Shown here piece after piece: positions 1-6,250 of a stretch of DNA of 6,298 bases. The translations under genes and the position numbers were made by a program. How positions within the stretch are numbered: position 1 is the first letter of the stretch; every line of letters begins with the position of its first letter. Below the pieces are notes generated by a model. The model ran no database searches and had not been told where the DNA came from. It saw nothing but the letters and a program-made list of their open reading frames with translations. Origin of the DNA: Nitrospirales bacterium (lineage in GTDB: Bacteria > Nitrospirota > Nitrospiria > Nitrospirales > UBA8639); assembly GCA_029261305.1 (NCBI GenBank), contig JAJDBO010000090.1, forward strand, positions 1-6,298, given 5' to 3'.

Positions 1-1
1 T

Positions 2-85
2 GATAAAGTCCTTGGAGAAGAAGGACGTTTCGGTCCTTCTGGAGATTTTGCCAAACCCGCGAAAGGTTTAAAAATCGAGCGTTAG
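2..85 (+). CDS. Possible C-terminal end of an unidentified protein (partial)
   Basis: Frame 2 is open from the left edge to a TAG at 83-85, giving 27 residues that end in AKPAKGLKIER. The composition (Gly, Lys, Glu, few hydrophobics) fits a soluble protein tail, but I do not recognise the family. Frame 3 is also open for its first 22 codons (stop at 69-71), so the frame choice is uncertain. An 8-bp perfect inverted repeat (19-26 with 33-40) lies inside it and has no T-tract after it, so it is not a terminator. If real, the gene converges with the minus-strand methyltransferase ending at 263. Confidence 0.3.
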   Translation, partial: DKVLGEEGRFGPSGDFAKPAKGLKIER

Positions 86-262
86 GCTTACGCCTATTTC
101 CCCATTCGTATTTCGTTAAAACTCATCTCAATTTTGGTACAGCATCATGCAGTTAGGTGCTTCGATCTGATTTTTCCTACCTTTAAACATCCAAATTAGT
201 TTTCAACTGATTATTCTGGATATAAACGAATTACAAGATACGGTCGACGAAGTACAGTTTTA

Positions 263-1915
263 TCACTTTTTCTGAAAGTGCAAAATCCCCCAGGTGAGGT
301 TTCCCGCCACTCCGCCATCTACCCAGTGCTGAAGGCCTGTTTTCATACGGTCGATATATTCGTCACTGCATTCCCGACTGAGGTTAATTTGATTTGCTTG
401 GACCTCTTGTAGAACTCGACCGTAATGGTTGCTGAGTTGTTTCGAGTGATCTTTAATGGAAATTTCTTTGAATCCGAGCCCTAGGAGGGTATCTTTGTAA
501 TACTGAATTGACCCAAGCGAATCGAGATGAATCCGAGTGAGAATGGGTTCTAGGGCTTCTTTTGGGCATGATTCACTCTGCATGGGATCTGTGAAAATAA
601 ACTGTCCACCTTTGGCAAGAACGCGATAAACCTCTTCAAGAACTTTCTGCTTATTTCCGCTGTGTAAGATCGCATCCTGAGACCAGACCACATCTGCACT
701 ATTGTCTGGCAGGGGAATATTTTCAAAGTTTCCATCAACAACATTAATAGCAAGTGACAATCCGTCAGGGATGTTCAACTCCCGATTTCGCTTATTCTGA
801 ATTTCGCTCAGATTCAAGCACCCCACATGACAGCCGAATTTCTTCACCAGATATCTAGCCGATCCACCATAACCAGATCCGATGTCGAGCACCCTGGTCT
901 TGGGTCCCATGTCCTGAAGCATGGAAGCCATGGTTTCTACAGTTCGCCGACTGGCGTCAGCGATCGTATCGGTTTCTTGTTCGTAAAGCCCTATATGGAT
1001 GTCTTCGCCTCCCCAAATGGTGGCATAGAATCGGTCAGCATCAGTGCTGTTGTAATAATTCCTAGCCGTCTCAACGGTTTCAGAATAGTTAGACGAGATA
1101 TCGACTTTTGTGGTTCGCTCTTCGTTTTTATAGAGTTTTTCTGCAACATGCACGAAAAAGTCTGGGTCCTGAACTCGGTGGGTCTCTTGGAAGTCACCAT
1201 AGGTTTTGACCTGCTGAAAACCCACTTGGCCCATGAGGTTTCGAACATATTCCTTGCGAAGGGGGAACATATTTAGGTGGTATTCAGAATTGTCTGGAAA
1301 TCGATACCTAAAGCGCGCCAGCCCTTCATCCACATACTCGGGTTCCGCCGAGACATTATCACCGCAGTAGTAATACACATGTTTTGAGGTAAATCCATTA
1401 TCCAAAATCCCGTCATAGTTGCGTTGGTCGAGAATAAGCACGCCGTCGTGCTTCAATGCTGTATAAAACTCTGCCAGGGCCTTTCGGCGGTCTTGCTCGG
1501 AAAATAGGTGGGTCAGAGAATTTCCCAAGCAGATGACGGCGTCATATTTATTGTGAATATCCTTGCTGAGCCACCGCCAGTCGGCATGAATGGTTTGCAA
1601 AATAAACCCAGCACGTCGAGCATTTTCAAAGGCCTGGGCAAGCATCTCGGGGCTTCCGTCTGCCGAGGTGACATCAAACCCGGCTTTAAGTAGGCGAATG
1701 GAATGAAATCCCGTCCCGGTGGCCACATCAAGAACCCTTTGGACCCCACGTTCCTTCATCAGGTTGATGAAAAAGTCTCCCTCACTGGTAGCTCTCGCAT
1801 CCCAATCAATGAGTTCGTCCCACTTCCGAACAAAACTATGGACATATTCTTTCTTGTATTGGTCAGTTTTGCGTTGGGCTATTGGGTTTTCCCCATATAC
1901 CTGATCTTTTGACAT
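263..1915 (-). CDS. gsmt-sdmt: Bifunctional glycine/sarcosine and sarcosine/dimethylglycine N-methyltransferase (betaine synthesis)
   Basis: This cytoplasmic enzyme makes the compatible solute glycine betaine by three SAM-dependent methylations: glycine to sarcosine, to dimethylglycine, to betaine. Two class I methyltransferase domains are visible. The N-terminal GSMT domain (about 1-265) has the SAM loop LDVATGTGF (62-70), the acidic strand SADGSPEML (84-92), GNSLTHL (131-137) and the GNMT-like DQRNYD (163-168). By recalled alignment to rat GNMT, Arg165 would be the substrate-carboxylate arginine and Tyr181-183 the substrate tyrosines. The C-terminal SDMT domain (about 280-550) has LDIGSGYGGSARYL (343-356), NLSEIQN (368-374), VVWSQDAILHSG (409-420) and FTDPMQ (441-446). 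The two halves are separate proteins in many halophiles and fused in Actinopolyspora, with similar total length. The ATG is supported by AAGGAGG 10 bases upstream and by the family-typical N-terminus. It is divergent from the BCCT gene. Both SAM sites look intact. Confidence 0.95.
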   Translation of the reverse strand: MSKDQVYGENPIAQRKTDQYKKEYVHSFVRKWDELIDWDARATSEGDFFINLMKERGVQRVLDVATGTGFHSIRLLKAGFDVTSADGSPEMLAQAFENARRAGFILQTIHADWRWLSKDIHNKYDAVICLGNSLTHLFSEQDRRKALAEFYTALKHDGVLILDQRNYDGILDNGFTSKHVYYYCGDNVSAEPEYVDEGLARFRYRFPDNSEYHLNMFPLRKEYVRNLMGQVGFQQVKTYGDFQETHRVQDPDFFVHVAEKLYKNEERTTKVDISSNYSETVETARNYYNSTDADRFYATIWGGEDIHIGLYEQETDTIADASRRTVETMASMLQDMGPKTRVLDIGSGYGGSARYLVKKFGCHVGCLNLSEIQNKRNRELNIPDGLSLAINVVDGNFENIPLPDNSADVVWSQDAILHSGNKQKVLEEVYRVLAKGGQFIFTDPMQSESCPKEALEPILTRIHLDSLGSIQYYKDTLLGLGFKEISIKDHSKQLSNHYGRVLQEVQANQINLSRECSDEYIDRMKTGLQHWVDGGVAGNLTWGILHFQKK

Positions 1916-1925
1916 AGTGTGATTG

Positions 1926-1932
1926 CCTCCTT
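1926..1932 (-). promoter_or_regulatory. Ribosome binding site of the methyltransferase gene
   Basis: The minus strand reads AAGGAGG, a near-perfect Shine-Dalgarno, with 10 bases between it and the ATG at 1915. It settles the start codon of the betaine synthase and suggests efficient translation. Confidence 0.8.
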
Positions 1933-1987
1933 AAAAAACGATTCTCAATTACCCAAACCACCCCTGAAGGTTTAGTAGGAAATAGCA

Positions 1988-2020
1988 CGTAGGCCTAAGC
2001 TTTATTAAAGGGAGGCTACG
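1988..2020 (+). other. Bulged hairpin covering a Shine-Dalgarno
   Basis: CGTAG (1988-1992) pairs with CTACG (2016-2020). After a bulged G, CCT (1994-1996) pairs with AGG (2013-2015). Past an internal loop, CTTT (2000-2003) pairs with AAAG (2007-2010), closing an ATT loop. On the plus strand the 3' side contains AAGGGAGG, just before the ATG at 2021, so the fold could hide that ribosome site. The complementary strand can form the same helices, so the acting strand is not decided. Drawn by eye, with no energy calculated. Confidence 0.35.
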
Positions 2021-2086
2021 ATGGGTAGAAAGAGTCAGTCTAACGACATGACCCTCACTGGGGCAACCCCTCACAAAAGAGTCTAG
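2021..2086 (+). CDS. Possible 21-residue leader peptide upstream of the BCCT gene
   Basis: An ATG at 2021 opens 21 codons ending in TAG (2084-2086). The peptide starts MGRKSQSNDM and ends ATPHKRV. It is hydrophilic and basic and resembles no family I know. AAGGGAGG lies 5 bases upstream of the ATG, a stronger ribosome site than that of the transporter gene. The ORF sits between two hairpins: its Shine-Dalgarno is in the 3' side of the first, and its last codons run through the 5' arm and loop of the second. That layout resembles a translated leader, but an ORF this short can arise by chance and there is no residue run of the amino-acid-attenuator kind. Confidence 0.2.
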   Translation: MGRKSQSNDMTLTGATPHKRV

Positions 2087-2095
2087 GGTTGCTCC
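2060..2095 (+). promoter_or_regulatory. GC-rich hairpin, possible attenuator or RNA regulatory element
   Basis: GGGGCAACCC (2060-2069) pairs with GGGTTGCTCC (2086-2095) over 10 bp with one G-U pair. The loop can add CTC/GAG (2070-2072 with 2079-2081). The following TTGTGTTCT is only moderately T-rich, so it is a poor intrinsic terminator. The 3' arm (AGGGT at 2085-2089) could instead pair with ACCCT at 2051-2055, giving a competing fold. It lies about 190 bases before the transporter start. Confidence 0.35.
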
Positions 2096-2177
2096 TTGTG
2101 TTCTCCTAAATTTCTCTGCACACTGCATCCTTCTCGGTGTCTTCCTACAGTTGAATATCTATATCTAATTGTTTCAT

Positions 2178-2205
2178 TTGAATTTTTCTTTTAAAAAGGT
2201 AATGT
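2178..2205 (+). promoter_or_regulatory. Weak sigma-70-like promoter candidate for the BCCT gene
   Basis: TTGAAT (2178-2183) and TAATGT (2200-2205) are separated by 16 bases in an AT-rich stretch upstream of the transporter. The -35 matches well but the -10 matches only partly. If used, transcription would start near 2212, leaving a short leader and putting the hairpins at 1988-2095 outside the mRNA. Confidence 0.2.
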
Positions 2206-2230
2206 GGACCCTCAACCGAGATTAGGGTCT
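2206..2230 (+). other. Small hairpin upstream of the BCCT start
   Basis: GACCCT (2207-2212) pairs with AGGGTC (2224-2229), with a flanking G-U pair and an 11-base loop. It lies 52 bases before the transporter ATG. The 5' arm is part of the second copy of GACCCTCA, the first copy being at 2050-2057, so the upstream copy could also pair with this 3' arm. No T-tract follows. Confidence 0.25.
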
Positions 2231-2281
2231 CCAATATCAAGTCAACGCAGGGCGTATGAGATTGAAAGGAATAAATAGCGA

Positions 2282-3772
2282 ATGGAAGCCCGTACTACGG
2301 TCTATTGGGTTTCTCTGGCTCTAGCTTCCGCCTTTCTGTTGTGGGGAGCTTTCGCTCCAGAGCCATTAGCCCAAGTTACAGGTTCCATCCAAATATGGCT
2401 GCTTGATGCCTTTGGATGGTTTTATCTTCTTTGTGCCGTTGGTCTTCTAGTGATTGCGGTAATGCTCATATTTTCTCGGTACGGAGATATTCCACTAGGT
2501 CGTGATGGGGAAAAGCCGGAATTTCCCCTGCTGACATGGTTTGCCATGTTATTTTGCGCGGGGATGGGAATTGGGTTGGTGTTCTGGGGGGTGGCTGAAC
2601 CAAGTTCCCATTTCTATGCTCCGCCTTTTGGGGATCCTGAAACTCCTGAAGCTGCCAGTCTTGCTTTGCAATATTCGTTTTTTCATTGGGGGCTTCACCC
2701 TTGGGCTATCTATACTATGGTGGCCATGTGTCTGGCATATTTTCAATTTCGGAAACAGGAACCTGGCCTTATCAGTGCAAGTTGTAAGCCGATATTAAGG
2801 GAGCACTCACGAGGAATTGCTGGTCAAACCATTGATATTATTGCGGTTTTCGCAACAGTTTTTGGTGTCGCGACCTCCCTGGGATTTGGGGCCATCCAAA
2901 TCAGCGGAGGCCTGTCTTACCTGTTCGATATTCCCAATACCATCACAACCCAATTAATCCTTATCGCGGTGGTCACAGCCTTGTATATGTTATCGGCTCA
3001 GACTGGCCTTCAGCGTGGGATAAAGTACTTGAGTAATTTGAATATGGTGTTAGCCGTTGCCTTAATGGGATTTCTTCTCTTTCTGGGGCCGACCAAGTTC
3101 ATTATGGAGGTCTTTACATCAACCTTGGGGGAATATCTGCACAATTTACCCAAGATGAGTTTATATTTAGCACCATTTGATGATTCTCGATGGGTCCAGG
3201 ATTGGACGCTCTTTTACTGGGCTTGGTGGATTGCGTGGGCGCCTTTTGTCGGGACCTTTATTGCCAGAATATCTCGCGGTCGGACGGTTCGTGAATTTGT
3301 GTTGGGGGTTTTACTCGTCCCTTCCTTGTTTTCGGCATTTTGGTTTTCGATTTTTGGAGGAACTGCCATCTTCCTAGAAATGTTTGAGCAAGCTGGGCTG
3401 AAGCAGGTGATCGAGGTTCAAGGAAAAGAAGTGGCGCTCTTTACCCTGCTCGAACAATTTCCCATGGGCGCTGTGATGTCTTTGATTGCCATTTTTCTGA
3501 TTGGCACTTTTTTCATCACTTCGGCCGACTCGGCGACGTTTGTCTTGGGAACCTTAACGACAAATGGTAGCCTCAATCCCTCGAATTCTGTGAAATTAAC
3601 CTGGGGGATTGTTCAATCTGTGGCAGCGGCCGTCTTGCTCTGGTCGGGGGGGCTCAAAGGGCTACAAACGGGCGCTATCTTGGCAGCCTTTCCCTTTGCG
3701 ATAATCATGATCCTCATGGTCGGCTCTCTCTTTAAGGCCTTTAAAGAGGAAGCCCTCCCAAGAAAAAAATAG
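2282..3772 (+). CDS. BCCT-family betaine/choline-type transporter
   Basis: This inner-membrane secondary carrier of the betaine/choline/carnitine family (BetT, OpuD, BetP) has 496 residues and about 12 hydrophobic segments (first near 6-24, last near 461-483). The family signature GMGIGLVFWGVAEP (94-107) is the glycine-rich TM3 stretch. HWGLHPWAIY (135-144) keeps the BetP aromatic box pattern (Trp136, Trp141, Tyr144 for W189, W194, Y197), and YWAWWIAWAPFVG (312-324) keeps the TM8 tryptophans (Trp313, 315, 316, 319). Phe410, Thr413 and Ser414 in FFITSADSA fit the sodium-site residues of BetP, suggesting sodium coupling; these equivalences are from memory. Substrate is most likely glycine betaine given the divergent betaine synthase, but choline or another betaine is possible. 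Both cytoplasmic tails are very short. AAGGA lies 11 bases before the ATG. Confidence 0.93.
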   Translation: MEARTTVYWVSLALASAFLLWGAFAPEPLAQVTGSIQIWLLDAFGWFYLLCAVGLLVIAVMLIFSRYGDIPLGRDGEKPEFPLLTWFAMLFCAGMGIGLVFWGVAEPSSHFYAPPFGDPETPEAASLALQYSFFHWGLHPWAIYTMVAMCLAYFQFRKQEPGLISASCKPILREHSRGIAGQTIDIIAVFATVFGVATSLGFGAIQISGGLSYLFDIPNTITTQLILIAVVTALYMLSAQTGLQRGIKYLSNLNMVLAVALMGFLLFLGPTKFIMEVFTSTLGEYLHNLPKMSLYLAPFDDSRWVQDWTLFYWAWWIAWAPFVGTFIARISRGRTVREFVLGVLLVPSLFSAFWFSIFGGTAIFLEMFEQAGLKQVIEVQGKEVALFTLLEQFPMGAVMSLIAIFLIGTFFITSADSATFVLGTLTTNGSLNPSNSVKLTWGIVQSVAAAVLLWSGGLKGLQTGAILAAFPFAIIMILMVGSLFKAFKEEALPRKK

Positions 3773-3790
3773 TTCCCTGGTGTTTTTTTC
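3762..3790 (+). terminator. Weak A/T stem with T-tract after the transporter
   Basis: GAAAAAAA (3762-3769) can pair with TTTTTTTC (3783-3790) across a 13-base loop that contains the transporter stop codon. The T7 run is terminator-like, but the stem is almost all A-T, so it would be a poor intrinsic terminator. A second T-rich run near 3899-3910 has no clear GC stem before it. Confidence 0.2.
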
Positions 3791-3914
3791 CTGCCAGCGC
3801 ATTTCTCTTGTCTCAAATAGCTCAATTCAAAGCCTGGTCAGCCTTTCCGCTTCTTTGACCGTAAAAAAAACCGTGTGGTAAGTTGGGAAAATTGAGTGTT
3901 TTTTTATTTTCTGT

Positions 3915-3950
3915 TTGAATTGACATGATTTCCTACCTATGGCCTGTCAA
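3915..3950 (+). promoter_or_regulatory. Promoter-like element with inverted repeat upstream of the HEAT genes
   Basis: TTGAAT (3915-3920) and TATGGC (3938-3943) have a 17-base spacer, a partial sigma-70 match. Overlapping it, TTGACA (3920-3925) and TGTCAA (3945-3950) form a perfect 6-bp inverted repeat with arms 19 bases apart. The arm centres are 25 bases apart, and the repeat flanks the candidate -10, so a regulator binding there could control the HEAT operon. Both are short matches in AT-rich DNA. Confidence 0.25.
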
Positions 3951-3989
3951 GAAAAAGTCAGCTGAAATTTGCCAAATCAAAGGCGGAAA

Positions 3990-4031
3990 ATGGTTATCTT
4001 CATATTCCTGATGAGTTTCATGAATGGCTGA
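3990..4031 (+). CDS. Possible 13-codon micro-ORF overlapping the first HEAT gene start
   Basis: An ATG at 3990 reads 13 codons (MVIFIFLMSFMNG) to a TGA at 4029-4031, overlapping the HEAT gene ATG at 4024 by 8 bases. AAAGGCGG lies just upstream (3979-3986, 3 bases from the ATG). The HEAT gene itself has no clear ribosome site, so coupling through this micro-ORF would explain how it is translated. It is short and hydrophobic and may be chance. Confidence 0.2.
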   Translation: MVIFIFLMSFMNG

Positions 4032-5115
4032 TTATGTTGCCGAACAGATTGCGGCGTTGCGAGATGAAGATTGGGGTGTTCGAGAGGATGCGGCGTTGGC
4101 TTTAGGGCAATCCTTTGACCCCAGAGGAGTCCGACCGTTGATTGATGCCCTGAGAGATGAGGATCATGCAGTCAGGACTGCGGCCACCTCAGCGCTGAAG
4201 GCAATTGGGGAGCCTGCTGTGGTGGATCTCGGGAGTTGCCTGCGTGATCCAGAATTGTCTGTTCAAGAAGCGGCCGCCTCAATTTTATCCACGATTGCCG
4301 ATGATCGTGTGGTTGAACCTTTAATGTCCGCGTTGCTGAGTGAGGATTGGGTTGTACGAATGCATGCGGCACAAGCCCTTGGCCGATTGGCCTATTCACC
4401 GGCAGTCGATACTCTGGTTATTCTCCTTCAGGATAAAGTGCCAGCGGTTCGAGATGAAGCTACCGCTGCCCTGAAAGCTCTCGGTGAACTGGCTGTTTCC
4501 CCATTGTTGGATGCATTGAAAGATAAGGATTGGCGGGTACGACTCAAGACCGCGGAAACTTTAGGGGTTCTCGGGTCAAAGTTGGCGGTCCAACCTCTAT
4601 TAGAAATTGTGAAGGGTGACCCGGATACGGCTGTTCGGCAAGATGCCATTTGGGCCCTTGGAAACATTGGCGATTCCTCCGCCACAGAATATTTATTAGG
4701 ATTACTGGATGAGCCTCGTCATCAGATTCAGGCGATAGAGGCGTTGGGAAAAATTGGGGACCGTCAATCGGTCCCGGCCTTACTGAAACTGGTGACGAAT
4801 TTGGATCCCAGTCGGTATGAGGATCGAGTGCCAGTTTGTGAAGATGAACGGTATGAACAGGATTTGACTGTGGTGGAATCAGCCATTCGTGCCCTTGGCC
4901 GATTGAAAGATGATACGGTCATCCCAGTACTCATCGATGCGCTTCAGAGTACCCTGGTTCGGAAGGATGCCGCGGAGGCATTAACCGCATTCGGCAAGAT
5001 CGCGATCCCGCCATTAGTCGAGCGATTTAGGAAAGAGCCGGATGAGAATATTCGATATTATCTGAAAGATACCCTCACGCAATTAGGATGGAGTCCCAAT
5101 CGGGTTCGTATTTAG
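4024..5115 (+). CDS. HEAT-repeat protein (PBS-lyase-like repeats), first of a tandem set
   Basis: This 363-residue protein is built almost wholly of helical HEAT repeats of about 31 residues, roughly ten to eleven copies. They follow a pattern like LLDALKDxDWxVRxxAAxALGxIGD, seen near 5-33, 36-62, 97-122, 159-184, 189-216 and 298-324. Such repeats occur in the CpcE/NblB (HEAT_PBS, HEAT_2) group and make curved scaffolds for protein binding. There is no enzyme motif, signal peptide or membrane segment, so a cytoplasmic adaptor or maturation role is inferred; the partner is unknown. A charged insertion with a lone Cys (about 262-281) splits one repeat. A TGA directly precedes the ATG in frame, so the protein cannot start further upstream, yet no good Shine-Dalgarno is visible. 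The next HEAT gene follows after 37 bases. Confidence 0.85.
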   Translation: MADYVAEQIAALRDEDWGVREDAALALGQSFDPRGVRPLIDALRDEDHAVRTAATSALKAIGEPAVVDLGSCLRDPELSVQEAAASILSTIADDRVVEPLMSALLSEDWVVRMHAAQALGRLAYSPAVDTLVILLQDKVPAVRDEATAALKALGELAVSPLLDALKDKDWRVRLKTAETLGVLGSKLAVQPLLEIVKGDPDTAVRQDAIWALGNIGDSSATEYLLGLLDEPRHQIQAIEALGKIGDRQSVPALLKLVTNLDPSRYEDRVPVCEDERYEQDLTVVESAIRALGRLKDDTVIPVLIDALQSTLVRKDAAEALTAFGKIAIPPLVERFRKEPDENIRYYLKDTLTQLGWSPNRVRI

Positions 5116-5152
5116 GAGAGCCTGATCGAGAGAAGGGACAAAGGAATACACC

Positions 5153-6250
5153 ATGGCCAGAGAAACCGTTGAAGTAATTGTCACAGAATTGGCTCATGAA
5201 GAAGATTGGCGCCGTATGCGTGCGACGGCGACCAGTTTAAAAGGTGGTCCAAAAGTCGTTGATCTTATCATTAAAGAAATCCAAGTGGGGTCACCTTCCT
5301 ATAAAGTGGAAGCCGCCAGGATGTTGGCTCGGATTCGTGACCCCAGAGCTGGGGTGCCGCTGGTGAATTTGATCGCAGGGGAAGAAGAAAACGTTCGTGA
5401 TGCGGTGGTCGATTCTTTAAAGCAAATGGCCGGAATCCTTGATGAGCCTACTGCGGCGGCCCTAGTTGAGCTATTAAAAAATGAAGACCTTCGTGCCGTG
5501 GTGACGGAATTATTAGGGGTCATTCCCACTTCTATTGGGCCATTAACGGCGATGTTGAAAGATCAGGATGAAGAAGCCCGAATACAATCTGCTGAAATTC
5601 TCGACCATTTGTTAGATCCACGATCGGCTGATGCCTTGGTGGATTCAATGGCTGACCCAGCGATTCGGGACATGGCGGTGCAAACCCTAAAAAAGCTTGG
5701 GGCCATTCGTGATCGTATTGATGAGGTAATGAATCAATTAAGCAATGTGGAAGAATCTGAACTTCGAGAAGGTGCTCGCCAGGAAGCTGTGATCAGCCTT
5801 CACCCGATTGGCCGTCCTGCTGTGGAAATTCTTATTGAATATCTCGAAGACGATGATTGGGTCGTGCGTGAGGCTGCTGCCGATGTGTTGGGGAAAATCG
5901 GAGATGTTCGTGCCGTGCCACCGCTCATCGTGCGATTAGAGACAGATCAGGATACCGGGGTGAAAGAGTTAGCCGCGAAGGGTTTAGGGTTGATTGGTGA
6001 TTCTCGGCCCGTAGATTTACTTGTTGAAATGATTCCTATCAAACCCCTTCGTGTACTCGCGGTTGAAGCGTTGGAAAAGATAAAAGATATCGAAGCCTTG
6101 CGGCCCCATGCAGAAATCTTTAAACGATTAAAAAACGATCGTGATGGCCTGGTGTCATATAATTCAGGAATCATTATTGACAAATTGGAGGCTGCGGCTG
6201 CTCAGTTGGATGAGGATTTTTGGCTAGAGAAGGAGAATGTGAATGGCTGA
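5153..6250 (+). CDS. HEAT-repeat protein, second of a tandem set
   Basis: This 365-residue protein has degenerate HEAT repeats, probably paralogous to the upstream one. The clearest are near 34-62 (VEAARMLARIRD), 65-93 (VRDAVVDSLKQM), 127-155, 156-183, 222-250 (DDDWVVREAAADVLGKIGD) and 253-282. The middle (about 184-215) departs from the repeat, and the C-terminal 50 residues form a charged helical tail ending DEDFWLEKENVNG. There is no catalytic motif, signal peptide or membrane segment, so a cytoplasmic scaffold role is inferred from fold alone. AAGGA lies 7 bases before the ATG. It follows the first HEAT gene by 37 bases and overlaps the next ORF by 8, so the three are probably one operon. 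Confidence 0.85.
   Translation: MARETVEVIVTELAHEEDWRRMRATATSLKGGPKVVDLIIKEIQVGSPSYKVEAARMLARIRDPRAGVPLVNLIAGEEENVRDAVVDSLKQMAGILDEPTAAALVELLKNEDLRAVVTELLGVIPTSIGPLTAMLKDQDEEARIQSAEILDHLLDPRSADALVDSMADPAIRDMAVQTLKKLGAIRDRIDEVMNQLSNVEESELREGARQEAVISLHPIGRPAVEILIEYLEDDDWVVREAAADVLGKIGDVRAVPPLIVRLETDQDTGVKELAAKGLGLIGDSRPVDLLVEMIPIKPLRVLAVEALEKIKDIEALRPHAEIFKRLKNDRDGLVSYNSGIIIDKLEAAAAQLDEDFWLEKENVNG

Larger units (their letters stand above)
1916..2281. other. Divergent intergenic control region between betaine synthase and BCCT transporter
   Basis: This 366-base region must carry the promoters for both divergent genes. It holds the minus-strand ribosome site (1926-1932), a small stem AAACC/GGTTT (1955-1959 with 1969-1973), a bulged hairpin (1988-2020), a possible 21-codon ORF (2021-2086), a GC-rich hairpin (2060-2095), an AT-rich stretch (about 2150-2200), a third hairpin (2206-2230) and the transporter ribosome site (AAGGA, 2266-2270). 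The octamer GACCCTCA occurs twice (2050-2057 and 2207-2214). I found no convincing promoter for the minus-strand gene and no riboswitch consensus that I know. Joint osmotic control is an inference from the gene pair. Confidence 0.6.

Noticed and set aside
19..40. Perfect 8-bp inverted repeat AGAAGGAC/GTCCTTCT with a 6-base loop as a terminator
   Set aside because: No T-tract follows, and it lies within a probable reading frame that continues to 83.
83..99. TAGGC/GCCTA stem followed by TTT as a terminator for the left-edge gene
   Set aside because: Only 5 bp with a 3-base T run; too weak to call.
194..212. AATTAGTT/AACTGATT hairpin in the gap before the methyltransferase end
   Set aside because: AT-rich with one wobble pair and no T-tract; by itself not a terminator.
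264..280. CACTTT/AAAGTG hairpin at the methyltransferase stop as its terminator
   Set aside because: In the minus-strand direction it is followed by ATAAAACTG, not a U-run.
827..1276. Plus-strand 149-codon frame opposite the methyltransferase
   Set aside because: It lies wholly antisense to a clear two-domain enzyme and has no recognisable protein features or ribosome site.
1936..2281. Glycine or SAM riboswitch controlling the betaine genes
   Set aside because: The enzyme uses both ligands and GGGGCAA at 2060 recalls part of the glycine motif, but the other conserved blocks are not visible on either strand.
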